From: Pocillopora verrucosa
Lineage: Eukaryota > Cnidaria > Anthozoa > Scleractinia > Pocilloporidae
Length of the DNA: 64,000 nucleotides
Assembly: GCF_036669915.1 (NCBI RefSeq)
Contig: NC_089312.1
Span: 30,351,830-30,415,829, forward strand
Direction: 5' to 3'
How positions within the stretch are numbered: position 1 is the first letter of the stretch; every line of letters begins with the position of its first letter. Below, piece after piece: positions 34,371 to 46,444 of the stretch. A program made the position numbers and the translations under genes. The notes beneath the pieces were generated by a model that had not been told where the DNA came from, made no database searches, and saw only the letters and a list, made by a program, of their open reading frames with translations.

Positions 34371-37300
34371 CTTTCAGGAATCACAGGAATGATATTCATT
34401 TCTGTTGCAGTTTAGCTAAAAAAAAAAAGAAGAGGAAATAATTAATGATATAAATTCGAACTTGTCTGTTTAAATTTGTCGAGAGTTGCAGTCTTGAAAG
34501 CAACAGATATCCAACTGACCTGACTTATATTTTGTCGACACAAACCTAACCAAACATTACCTCATGTCTCCCTCTAAACGCGTCTGGACTTATTCATTGT
34601 ATGAAAAAATAGAGTTAAGTGCGTTGCAGTGGGCGTTAACGTTAAGTCTAAACACGTAGCAGTCCTACGGGTTTTCTTCTATATTCGATTAAAACGTTTG
34701 ACCTTTGTTAATTCTAATTCAAGTAAAATGTGGTTATTTATGGTTGCTTCGGTAAACCTTTCTCTAATTTAGATTCTTTTAAGTTTTTGAGTGTCTGCAA
34801 AGTAACAGGTTTATAATATATTTACCCTATTGGTGCATTACTACCGGACGAGTGCCCTGTGAAGGCTGCACTCCTTCCCATTTTCACAAACCTTGCATCG
34901 GCGAGCCACTAATAAGTAGAATGATGCTTTATAATGGCATTTTTACTGTTCGGACTGATTCCAACTGGTTTCTCAGCACGGTAATGCGAAACTCATCCAT
35001 CACGTAACTTGAACACGTAATTATCCAAACAATTTAATTTTAGGCGTGTTTATTGAGTAGCTATAGAGTGGATTTTTGATAGATGTTCTAACGAAAGCGG
35101 AGACAGCTTCTGTCAAATTTCTGCCAACTTGAAACTCTAAGACTCCAATGGTTCAATGAAAATCAAAGCTTAAACAATAGCTTTGTCATTCAGACGCCTT
35201 TTTCCTTGTTTTGATTTCCTGAATCACTCGCTTGGAAGGATTTTAGTCTCTCGTAATTTTAAAGTTATTTCGCGTTCACGTTTTGCTGACTTCGATTTTG
35301 CCCGATCTGCGTTTCAAATCAGAACACCACCCAACTAAAAGAGAAATTCAATCAGTTATTTGGAAAGAAAAAAACCCCTCCGAGCAACGCTAAATCGATG
35401 GAATTTCGAGACGAAGATCGATCACTAAACGACCAATAACATATTTTTTATTAAGGAAAAATAAGATTAGATCTAAATGTCTTTTTGTGTTCAGAGACTT
35501 TCGCTTATTTTTACATCCATATGTTTTCAGGGTCTGAAAAGATTGATCAGTATTTTGCAGTACTCACAACTTGCGGTGCGGTCGGGGTTTGTGAATTCAA
35601 ACAAAGCAACCATAAAACCAAAAACGTGATTGTAAGCTAAACTGACCTTACACCCTTGCGTTCGATGCTCTCTCGAACAAAGTCGACTGAACATTAAAAC
35701 ACACCCGAAACAAAATCGATGGGGTTCAATAAAAAGTATTTGAAACCAACTTAAAATACGTCCTAGTCTACCATACCTTTTTGGCTTCAAGTGTCCGCCA
35801 TGTTTCTTTTCACAACCTTTTTCTATCAATATATTAACGCAACCTCTCGAGTGAGATAATAACCCGCTCATCCGCAACAACAAACAGGTTTCTAGTGACG
35901 TCACATGTCTCTGGCCTTCTGGTAAGTCCTTCCGTTTTTCAAGTTGAAGGATTCTATGAAGAGTCAATCAGGCGGTTTTGTGTGTTCCCCTCCGCTGAAT
36001 CTGACAGGAAATGATATTCGTTGCGTTTTAGAGATAGCTTAGGTGTCGTTTGTATTTCAAGGGAAGGAATATAACAGGTGGAGAGGGGTGGCCTATTGTC
36101 ATGAAAAGTAATATGTGTATGGGGGGATGGAAGGGTATTTTGATTTTGGACAAGATGTCGCCATTGCAACACGCGGTACCAAGTAGACTTTAAACAAGTG
36201 AATACACTCAGATATACCTAAAAGGTATCAAGGACTGATCGGGAGTTTTTATTTCTTGCTATTTATGGATTTATTTGCTCCTGGCTAACAAAGCGCTTGA
36301 TTCGGGTAGAACCAATTATGCCCTCTTGCACCTTATAGTCGAACGTTATATTAAAAATAACCTATGGCTAGCAAGAAAACGGTACTCCACGCAGGCATAT
36401 TCCTGGGTTACAAATGCTAGCGGGATACAAATTATATTCTCGTCAAATAGCATTTTTTGCGTGTTTTCGAGATTAAGTAGTCGCTAACCTCAGCGGCAGT
36501 CTTGTGAAAGCTTGTTAGGTAACCCCTCCCCCCCGTCCCCACCCAAAAAAAGAAAAAGAAGTTAAATCAATAAAAACTAGTTCATTAAAAATTATTAAAA
36601 TCAGTTGTGACATAAAAAAAACCCACTAATCATTTGGCTCACGACGTGATGAAACCCATGCAAGCATTCATGTTACATGACGTATCCAGTGAGTTCCTGT
36701 TTGACACTGGGGCGAGTGTGTCAGTCAAAGTTGAAAGTCGCTCCTAAGGTAGGGTCCCCCCATATTAACATGTATTTGAAAACAACTCTACTACTTTAGA
36801 ACCAAAATCTGACTCTGAATACGATTCCGGTAACAATTAACACTTCTGTTAATTTTGTCGTCCCAGAGCATTCTTTCCTAGATAGGCGATGATGTGGTGT
36901 TAATTTACAATTCTGGGTGGAAAAGGGTACTTTGAGGGTAAACCGTTTTGCCCGAGAACATGACAAAATTGCCCAGTGAGAGGTCTACCGCGCTTGTTAA
37001 TTATTGCGTCGCTACGTCTCTGATTACCGCCTTGAAGAGCAGTTAATTTCACGTGCATAAAGAAACGCTTTCCATTTTAGATACATAAATATTATCTATA
37101 TGGTTTATAACCACTTATTCTTAAATAAGTCTCTCTGCCATCTCTGCGCTCGTCTTATCAACCGTTTCATTTGCTTGTTGAACCGTATCGCATTTATTTG
37201 TTTTGTCATCTCGCGCCACGAGCAAGGAACAATTGACAACAGGTTTGACCAAATCCGAAAACTGCGTAGGCAGAGCAAGTTAACGGTCCCATGACTTTTT

Positions 37301-38246
37301 GCAAGAAATCCTTTTGGAATTAGGTTCATTTTTCATGGTAATACACTAGACGGCAGAAAACTGTAAACACAGAACAAATTCCCTCTCTCGTTCTTACAGA
37401 AATATGAGGGAGTATTTCTAAGAACAAAGGATTCAAAGGCGCTCGCAAGGTAAGCCCGGGGAAACAATTTTATGATGGCTGACGTTTTGTTTTATGAGCA
37501 TAACTGTGACGGATTGAAATTTCAGCCAATTTATTTTAGCATTTTTTTCCTATTGTGTTACAGTTGTTCTCTATATTTTCAAAGCGATCGTGTTTCGTCT
37601 GAAGGTTTCATGAAACATCGTATTCAGACTCATGAGACATTCAAACAAGATACCAAGTTTGTCGGGCAAAACTTGCAAGATTTGGGAAGAATTTTTGTGA
37701 TACTTTCAATTTTGAAGATACTTCGAATAATGTTAAAAATTGCACCAAATGAATATGAATAAATGATTCCTAAAAACATTGGAGGAACAAAGGGGCTATA
37801 AGGAAGAACGAAGCAACGGCTTAAATTTTCGCGCGAGATTTATGTATAAGAAGACATTACCTAATCGACAGGTACAATTCACGGTTAAATGCGGTCATAA
37901 GAAAGAAAAGGTGTTTCTAGTTTGGAATCTCTGAATCCTTCCTGTTTAAAGGCTGAACGACGCCGTTTTTTTGTGCAAAGTTTCGTGCCTCCAATTCTAC
38001 TTTTAAACCTCAAGTGGTTGACTGAAACTGGCGTAAAAGCTGAAATGACTGTGCAACTAGAAATTATTTCGTAATGTTGGTGAGGAATTAGCTTCGAGAG
38101 CATCTTTTACAGTAATAATTTTCACCAGGCTAGAACCGAATATTTTGTTTCATTGATGTTGTTACATTGATGTTAAACAGAAAATGACGCATTAAACAGC
38201 ATAGTGTTGACTGGACTCTCAAGACAGAGACATATCAAGCTACCTA
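34371..38246. other. Bidirectional intergenic region between two ApeC genes
   Basis: The two ApeC genes are transcribed away from this 3.9-kb spacer, so it should contain both promoters. A degraded retropepsin-like fragment lies at 36652-36883. The open frame around 37472-37762 has no recognisable domain and no clear exon signals that I could support. Confidence 0.5.
36652..36883 (+). mobile_element. Decayed retroelement aspartic-protease fragment
   Basis: A short open segment (36652-36747) contains FLFDTGASVSV, resembling the DTGA catalytic motif and flanks of retropepsins, and ends at TAA. About 80 bases later, in another frame, VNFVVPEHSFLD (36848-36883) resembles the C-terminal part of such proteases. 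Stops and a frame change break it. No polymerase or LTR was found, so only a remnant can be claimed. Confidence 0.35.
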
Positions 38247-41200
38247 ATGTTTTGGTTAACTTTATCACTGGTGGTTTTCTGGTGTCACTCGACCAAAGGT
38301 AAACTATTTTAAGCTAATAGTGTTGATGAAATCCCGCTTGAGCTTTCCTTAAAAAAAAAAAAGATTCAAAGCGAATCACATGTTCCAAGTATTATTTTTG
38401 GAGCATAACCAAGTCTTCTCTTACCGCTGGAAAAAAGATAAGAGACGAACGTTTAATAAGCTAAATGATGAATCGTTTGCAGTAGCTCAAAGATTTTGTC
38501 AAGTCTATAAGGAAGATTATTTTTCTCAGATGACGATAAATAGTCGCCTTTGCTCGAAACAGTTGAGCAAAGGTAGGTTTGCATTTTAAAGCTGAGAAAT
38601 CATGGCTGCCCTACATGTATGCTATGTATCATGGGAGACTCAATTTATATACACTGAAGATAAGACTAAATACGGCTAACTAAGAATACAGTTCCGAGTT
38701 TTAAATTTGATGTCGCGTGCAAACACAATGCGCTTCTCTGCAGCGTTGTATGCTGTTCAGTCCGAGAAAAAAACGATTGAATCTAGGGCAACGCAAAAAT
38801 ATACAGCCTTGCATTTTCTGCAGCTGAGTAACCTTCCCTTTTTTATTCTATTACCTTATAACCTTTTATTGTTGTTTTTAGGAAAAGTTTCATGGCCAAC
38901 CGGTAAATATGGCCTTCCTATGCCCAAAGCGGGATGCCCGAATAATTGGTTCGAAGGTCGAAGATTTCACGATGATAAAACTGGTAACCTGGTCGACCGT
39001 GAAGCCTATAATAACCTACACTTGGCTGGCTGGATTACTAAAGAAGGTATGGGTAGGTTAAATTAATTTCTCACTGGCACTGCTCAACATTTTAGATCGG
39101 TTCCTGCAGCCACAAGCTGGTAAGACAAAAACACGCAGTAGCTGCCGATCATGGAATAGGAAGATGTGAAAACGATAGATGCCGTACATAGAGCGGTAAG
39201 ACGGCGGTAAGGGGATGCCCACTCAGAAGATATGTTTCATACTGTCAAGAACCATTCCGCAAGCTTGGATCATATTTTTTTTTAGTATTTTTATTGCTTT
39301 GCTATAGGTATTGAACAAGACTTTTGTATCAAGACAAGTACGGACAAGACACAGGATTGGCCAGCAGGAAGATATTGTATTTTAAAACACGATTCTTGTC
39401 CAGTTGGATTCGCGGATGGGTAAATAACCATTATGTCATCTTTGATATCATTGGGGCACTAGATATATTTTAAAAGCTACAATTCTGTAAAGAGAGTTCC
39501 TATTAGGCTTCCAAATGAAAGCAATTGCAGATTTTTGCTGGTTAACTGGACGGTAATTCATAATTGTTTTTTATCAATTTAATTTATTTATTTTTGTTCG
39601 GCGTGTTGTTATTTAAATTTACAGCTCCGTCCTTTGGCGTCCAAAATCTTCCAGCTTCCAAGACGCAACTGTCAATGGGAAAAAGTTAAAAGAAAGAACA
39701 GTTAGCTACTGTTGTAGTACCAGAGGTGAAAGTTATTTTACCCCTTTTAAAATTAAAATCTTAACCAAACGTGGAGGTGGATATAGTTTAAAATAAGCAA
39801 CATTATTTCGCGAACTTTCTTTACACGTGGACTTTCCATTCGGCTATCATCTAAATTTACACCAAAACATTTTACTAACACGTTTCAACACTAACTCAAG
39901 AAGGGTTTCAGTCCACGACAAACTTTTTTGACAACTAACATCCACGTGCCCACGTTCCCAGTTAGATTGAAGTTTATGGTGAACTGCAGTTTGCTACAAT
40001 ACTAGTGGGTCCCTTCCCCCATTCTATGGTTGCACAATCACAGAAAACAAAATGCCACATCGTACACGAGTAAATAGATGAAACAAAAGGTGTTAGGGAT
40101 GAAACTGGTATGCTATTCCCAAATATTGCGATCTCAGTGGTGATGTGTCGACCGTTTTGTCGCTGATTGTAGCGTAGGAAAGACCATGCAGGAGACTAAG
40201 GTTGACTCTCGCTATTCTCTATCAACTGTAACAAAGTTTTGGTGGATCCGGCTCAAGTTACGATCCCTTGATGTTTCAGCCTTGCAGTAAACACTGTACG
40301 TCTTCACATACCTCGTTAGATCTCCTTAATTTCAAGCCTTTGTAACTTCCTCTCCTACAGGTGAAATTAACAGTTCTATTTCGCTTCCACTCGACAAGCC
40401 TTTCTACTTGTACTCCCTGAGTGGCGAAAATTGTCAGCAAGTCAAAGGTGCAACACTAAAAGAGGAAAGTGTTAATTTCGATAAGAACGTTGGCAGATAT
40501 GAAGTAAGCATCGAGGGTAAAAATCCATTCCAAGTGGACACGCATGGATCACAGATGAAACTAACATATTGCTATTATACTCCAGGTGAGCATATCTGCC
40601 TATGTCCACCTTTTAAAATAAATTACGTTAGATATTTACATTCGTGGTTACAGCGGTAGGAATCGGATATCTGTTTCCGAAGTACAAACCCGGTCGGCAA
40701 AAATATAGCAGAGTTGACTTCCCTCTAATCCGATCGATCGGTTACCAGAAGTTCATCGGGAGAATTCTTCGAGGAAAGAAATTTCGGCCATGTTTTTAAT
40801 TCTACCAATTGCTGGTCAGGAAAACGTTTTGTGTCTCCCCATTTACTTAATTTCACACGTTCTAAATAATTTCAGATCTGCATGTCAAAGAAAGCACACA
40901 AAAACCGAAACACCACGGATGATAAACATAATACATATATCTTATTAGTCGTTTGGGTGTGTAGTATCACTAAGTATTTTTGCGAGTCGTGCCGTATTTT
41001 GACGAGCCCGTAATGCGAGTCAAAATACAAACTACAAGTAAAAATACTCAGCGATACAACACACCAAAACGTCTAATGAGTTATTTATTATCCAAATTTT
41101 TTTTCTGCTAATTTCTCATAAGGCAGGAAAGGCAAAGCAGAAAGAGAAGCGTAGCGCGAGCAGCTGACTGGTCAGACTGGTCTTCTTACAGCACAAAATA

Positions 41201-41850
41201 ATCAACTGTCCAAATAACCGTACACTGAATGTCGTAGGATATTCGTACTCTATGCGTGCGTTATTTGAACTCAACTTTGTGCAACTGGATAATAAAATCC
41301 AAATAATAAACACCTTTTACTCATTCAATAGATTAGTTATCCCTTCCCCCACGAGGGTCTGCAAACTCAGTAATTCTCATCACCCCGGCCTCTCTGAAAT
41401 TTATTTTGACGATTAAGCTCTAATTTGTAATTAATAATAAAATTCTTATTGGCATGAGCTTAGGTTTTACCTCGGCATTGCGCGCTACTCATTTTTGGAA
41501 CATTTGCAATTCTCGACCTCTCTTCTTCTTTTAAGGTGGAGCTATAGCAATCCCAGAGAACCAAGAGGTCGAGAAAACGCTTTTCACTGGCGTAAGTATT
41601 TTTTTTAATGCTCTTCGGGGTCATTTCTGCTTTACCTTTACCGCAAGTTGAATACAATTCAGTTTTATATTCATTTCAGTCTGCATTGGACAATAGCACC
41701 CAGTCCTCGGGCCTCGCTGTTGCTATAGGTATTGGGATTGCATGCGCAATGGTGGGTACAGCGTCCATTGCGTTGGTAACGAAAAAACTGTTCAGGAAAA
41801 AGACAGATGGTGATGATGACGATGACGAGCCAAGACCTGACGATCCATGA
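38247..41850 (+). CDS. ApeC-domain type I membrane protein (ApeC-plus)
   Basis: Seven exons join in frame to 293 aa: 38247-38298, 38882-39046, 39308-39419, 39625-39725, 40361-40585, 41536-41591 and 41680-41850. The start gives a signal peptide, MFWLTLSLVVFWCHS. The ApeC domain covers about 22-217: WPTGKYGLPMPKAGCP, NLHLAG, DFCIKT, WPAGRYCILKHDSCP, VSYCCSTRGEINSSISLP, CQQVKGA and YCYYTP, with the same eight cysteines as ApeC-minus. A short stalk (220-237) leads to a TM helix at about 248-271 and a tail ending in an Asp-rich run. Unlike ApeC-minus it has no long charged N-terminal region and splits the ApeC domain at different positions. Likely surface-displayed, with a carbohydrate- or microbe-binding role inferred only from other ApeC proteins. 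It is 3.9 kb from, and divergent to, ApeC-minus. Confidence 0.82.
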
Positions 41851-42508
41851 ACGCAGTGATCAACTCTTACCTAAAATGGCTATGCCATAAGTATTTAGTA
41901 GTTTTTTTTGGAAACATTTGTAATAGCCATTGGTGACAATCGCCAAAAATGTATGAAGCCTGGAGCAAGAGCTTATTGTGAGAGTAATGAAATGAAAAAG
42001 ACTTTGTAAGTGATGGACGCCTGGACAACCAAAGAGAAAATCAGGAGGTGTTTTTTTTCTTCTGTTTCCTCTGTTCTTTATTTGTCACAATACAAAAGAA
42101 AACTTTCATCGGAGAACTGCTTTTCCCATTCATTTTGTTCCTTCATTTTTTTTTAAATTCAAACACTTTCTTAAGAAACCTTAGTGCACAAGTGTCGCAG
42201 GTCTGAATTACCTTGAGAGTGGAGATGTGTTTGACATCGTCTCTGCTTATAAGAAGCGAAATGCATGATTTCGCCAATTTTTTTTCTTAAAGAAAAATAA
42301 TTAGATATGGTATAAAAGTCAGAAAAAGCTTCAATGATTAATTAGCTGGAAATTAAAACTTCCTCTAAAAATGAAGCTGACGCCACAAGTTGGATGATTA
42401 AAATTCAAATTGAAAACCAACAGTGACATTGGCAAACTGTGATATTTTAAATGCGATCATGATTTAAAATTCTTGTTATTTAAAAGTGTTCACATCATAA
42501 ACTTAGTA
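41851..42508. other. 3' flank of ApeC-plus
   Basis: Probable 3' UTR of ApeC-plus; an ATTAAA near 42352 could be a poly(A) signal. No other feature seen. Confidence 0.35.
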
Positions 42509-43128
42509 TTATGTTCGCGAGAAAGAGTGAGCAAAAATACAATTATGCCGTTGGTTTTTACATTTCTTTATCTGCGCATGAGAGAAATGCTGTTGATTGC
42601 AAAAAATGATTGGTTGTGTAAACCACTGTTTTAGAACTCTGTCAACGGCAGTCAAATCACTTCGTCGTTTATCACTACTGAAACATTTACATACACGAAA
42701 AATTTGTCCTTTGGCGGCCCGCTTTAGTTCTTTTATCCTCCAAAAGTAGATCACAGAATGAATGCAGGAGCTCCCTCCCAATAAAATTATTAATGTCATG
42801 GTGCGGCCTCTCTTGTTGTTAGATGTTCTTATTGAAAGGCTGAAAGGCAAATAGCAAAGTACAAAAGCTGCTACAATAAAGAGAACTTTGAAAAATTTAT
42901 TTTTCAAGCGAGCTGCATCGTATGTTGCATTCCCAGTGGCTTGTAGCTGGATATTGATTTGAGAAAGGTGCTGTCGCACGACCAGGAACTCTTTCAGATA
43001 GCACAAGCATGTTATGGAGATTCCAATGAAGATAGCGATTCTATGTGCCAAAAGGAAACTCCTTGCACGTGTTCCTGTAACAGTCACCAGAGAGGATTAT
43101 CCAAGCAGTCAGTGAAACCTTAGCTTCG
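42509..43128 (-). pseudogene. Truncated rhodopsin-type GPCR remnant (TM4-TM7)
   Basis: The open part (43087-42509) encodes a TM5-like helix (RIAIFIGISITCLCYL), an intracellular loop, TM6 (VLFIVAAFVLCYLPF) and TM7 (SSCIHSVIYFWRIKELKRA), then a Cys-rich tail. Just upstream, in another frame, KVSLTAWIILSG looks like TM4, and a TAA blocks the reading frame. No TM1-TM3 with GN or DRY motifs is visible further up. It is probably a 5'-truncated, frameshifted copy. An alternative is a second exon after an acceptor at CTGTTACAG with its first exon not recognised. The layout resembles cnidarian orphan class A receptors, which are usually intronless. Confidence 0.5.
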
Positions 43129-45310
43129 GAAGGTGCGTGCGTGTAACATAAAAACACTTCACTCCCATGGTATTCAAGAGTCTGCACATTTGGTTTTCTT
43201 TACTTGATCGCTTCTACATTTAATAAGCAACCGATTTTCAGATAATTTTTTTACAATCGTAAATGCACTCATCATTCTCGCTTTCTTGATTGAGGCGGCC
43301 GCGGCGCACGCGCTCTTGATCCTCTTCTGACTCTCGCGCTCTATTTTAGGTTACGTTTCAAATTGCCAGGGCTTGATTTCATAAACCCTTTCATTATGTT
43401 CACCTTCCATGCATCGAAACCTCAAAATCCCAATAATCAGACACCGAAATAGCACTGCTTTCACTCGAAGTACTATCCGCCATATTTACTTTGCTTAATG
43501 TACACACGTGTGACGTGTAAGGTCACATGATCAAAATCGAAGCGTTTACGGCGGATGACTCGCGAAGCAGCATTTACGACAGTTTTCCCGGCGAAAAAAG
43601 GCACAGAGAGGCATACGAAACATCTTGTATCTGTTTCAATGTGTTACACGAGGGATTCAGACGGTATTCCGAAAAAGTGATCTGTTAGCCGTCAGTTACC
43701 CTTTAAGATGAGTGATACTTGCAACAATCAGTACTAAAACGATCAGTAATGTGTTTTCCCAAGTAAGCAAAGTGACGAAAGAGGCGCAGTTCTTTTATGA
43801 TTTATTGCAAAAAGCGAATGGTGTCAGACGTTCATCTTGTTTGATGCTTTTAAGGATCTTTAAGCAATTATGGCTTCTACAAGTGATCTCACATGTAACT
43901 TAAGTGACTTTTAAATTTTCTTTTTTTCAATCATGACGCCCTCAGCTATATAAGCAGTTTATTCACTGAGGCTACCTTCGACGCCGCTTAATTTATATCA
44001 TGCTTAACGGTAACCTTATCAAAATGACGCCACGGGTTTATGCGGAGAACCTTCCCCGGAATTGATCAGGAGGGTAAAATCGACTTTGCTGAATATCAAA
44101 ATTGCTAAGAAATGTATTGCATCACCCGAATAAGCTCTTTTATACGGTAACTTCTCAAAGTTTTACTGATTTCTTCGGGTGCAACATCTGCATCGGAATA
44201 TGTTATACTCCTAGATTAATTTGCAAATTAAGACTGTCGTTTCTCAAATGAATAAGTTGCCTTTAATTTAAATGAAAAAAAAAACAGCATTTGTCTCTTA
44301 AATCATTGTCTTGCTTGCTATGAATATTCTTTCTCTTAATAATGAAAGTAAATCTGAGGTGCTCCCCTGAAGGAGATTTTATTAGATATACAACCTTCTC
44401 TTCTCTTCAAAAAACCAATTACACAAAGCTGCACTCACGGGAATCTTTGAAACTCCAGACCCTTGTTATCAAAAAGGCTAGATTCAGATTCAGAAGGTCC
44501 GGAGCATCTTCCTTCAAATGGAATAAAAATGTTCTTTTTATATGTGATATTTGCGTGCTTGAGGAAGGACAGTTAATGAATATCTCACAGCCAGAGGTAA
44601 ATTTTTAGAAGTAACTTTTAATTCCTTTACTCTTTAAATACGCTTAGCGACTGTAATCTGAACAGCTTTATTAATAAGTTCAAGCTCAGTCAATAATCAA
44701 TAAAGTTTTTCTATACTATTATTGTTTTTGATTATGTGGTTCGGAACAGCAAAATGTAACAATTACACAACCTAACAGCTAAGAAACTTTTCTCGATATT
44801 TGCACATTTATTGCTTGTTCATACAAAGCTGAATTCAGAATTGAGTAAATTCAATTCAACTCCCCTCTTTTTTAAATTGATATTACCACCCGAGGAGAAT
44901 AAAATAAATTTAATAATTTAAACTGATTGCATGTCAAACCATTATTTGATTTAAGCAAAATAATTTTCTTGTTTATCACAGCGGTAGAACCCGTAGGTCA
45001 GAAGTAATTTCTCTGAGAACACATTTCGGTAACATGATTAATTGTACAATAACAATCAAAAGATGAAAAAATAAATCTAACAATTTGCAATGTAAGCCGA
45101 ATTTCAGAGTCTGCAACTGTGCTTCTCTAAAGTAAAATGTCACCTTAAAGTCTACCATAAAAATGCATCAAAAAATCTAATCTTATCAATTTTTAAGATG
45201 AGGATATGATGATTGCTGTAAGAAGCCTTTTAAGTGCACCGAAGGGCATAAAAAAGAAACTCTGATGAAGTTTAGATATCAAACATTACTGTTTCTCCCG
45301 TTAAAGTTTA
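43129..45310. other. Intergenic region between GPCR remnant and intact GPCR
   Basis: No gene recognised. The right part should contain the 3' UTR of the minus-strand GPCR, with a TTTATT (minus AATAAA) at 44807-44812. Confidence 0.45.
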
Positions 45311-46444
45311 CTACTCTGAGATTGTTTCCGTGATAGAAAGATTCTGTTTGGTTCGTTTTTGCGACAGAAGGGAAATCTTTTGACCCGTGGTAGAGTAGCC
45401 AACTGTGGTGTTCGTGCCATTATCGCTTTCATCAAGACAGCAAACAATTGCCTTTAAATAGGAAATAAATCCCCGACGAAATTGTGTATTAAAAACGTAA
45501 TAAACAAAGGAATTCACTGCACAGTTTGACTGCGCCAACAACTTGGCAACTATTCGGAATACTTCGATATTGCATTGACTTTTACTGCCGGTAGTTCTGA
45601 GAATAGCCAGAACAAGTAAGGGAGAAAAACATAAGAAAAAGATGACGACAATAGTAACTGACAGTTTTAAAATGTTTTTGTTTTGCTTCGCGCGGCGGTT
45701 TCGCTGAGTTTGGGTCATGGAATTGCCGGCACCGAGGGGAAATTTTCGGCGGAACAACTTATAAACAATAAATACATACAAAATTATGATCGTTATTAAC
45801 GGAACACCAAACACCAACAAGAGAATTAAATAAAAATAGATATATTTGCTGTGGAGTGATGTAGTCTTTGGCCACCTTTGACAGCAGTATAGCTTGTCTT
45901 CTACCACGCACAATTTGAAGACTTGAAGATATGGCGCATGTAGACCAAATGCTGTGAGCCAGATAGCCGGAATCACAAACCTGATATAAGACTTCATTGC
46001 ATTTGCTTTCAAAGGGAACATCACCGCGTAAAATCTGTCTGCTGTTATAGCGATGAGGCTTTGAACAGAGACAGCATTGGACACATCTTGGAAGAAATAC
46101 GCGAGTTTACATAGGATCAGTCCGGCTGTGCCGTCAATAAGCCATCGTTCTCTGCCCACCAGCACCTCCACGATCATTCTTGGAACGGCAAAGAAGGGAA
46201 CAAGAAGGTCTGATGCAGCCATGTTAACGATAAGGAAATTGGAGGCTGTCCACATGCGAGGGTTCCGGTAGACGATCAGAATGATAAGAGTATTTCCCAC
46301 CAAAGAGAGGATTAAGATAATGCAATACGCTGTTGTCAGCACGGCTTTTGACACCGTTCCATCGCCAGTAACTGGGCAGACAATTTGAGCATTGGTCATG
46401 TTCTCCAAAGAGGAATTTCTTAAAGATGCGTTTATCGCATTCAT
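45311..46444 (-). CDS. Intronless class A (rhodopsin-type) GPCR, orphan
   Basis: A single 377-aa frame has all seven helices: TM1 about 35-59 (GN at 50-51), TM2 about 68-90 (ASDLL), TM3 about 111-137 ending DRF (136-138), TM4 about 153-175, TM5 about 201-230, TM6 about 258-283 (FFLCFSP instead of FxxCWxP) and TM7 about 297-319 (NSFVYY instead of NPxxY). Cys112 and ECL2 Cys187/188 provide the usual disulfide. The N-terminus has three N-glycosylation sequons (NAS, NSS, NMT). The C-tail has a CC pair for possible palmitoylation and a Ser/Thr-rich end. Overall it resembles peptide- or amine-type receptors expanded in cnidarians; the ligand cannot be inferred. The ATG is the first in-frame start before the glycosylated N-terminus. 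Confidence 0.9.
   Translation of the reverse strand: MNAINASLRNSSLENMTNAQIVCPVTGDGTVSKAVLTTAYCIILILSLVGNTLIILIVYRNPRMWTASNFLIVNMAASDLLVPFFAVPRMIVEVLVGRERWLIDGTAGLILCKLAYFFQDVSNAVSVQSLIAITADRFYAVMFPLKANAMKSYIRFVIPAIWLTAFGLHAPYLQVFKLCVVEDKLYCCQRWPKTTSLHSKYIYFYLILLLVFGVPLITIIILYVFIVYKLFRRKFPLGAGNSMTQTQRNRRAKQNKNILKLSVTIVVIFFLCFSPLLVLAILRTTGSKSQCNIEVFRIVAKLLAQSNCAVNSFVYYVFNTQFRRGFISYLKAIVCCLDESDNGTNTTVGYSTTGQKISLLSQKRTKQNLSITETISE

Noticed and set aside
37472-37762. Hydrophobic open frame between the two ApeC genes
   Set aside because: A hydrophobic stretch is present, but there is no recognisable domain, no related sequence in the window and no supported exon partner.
42509-43087. Annotating this open frame as a complete small membrane protein
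   Set aside because: It holds only the last three helices of a GPCR, starts at a GTG rather than an ATG, and has a stop directly upstream with a TM4-like piece in another frame; a remnant fits better.
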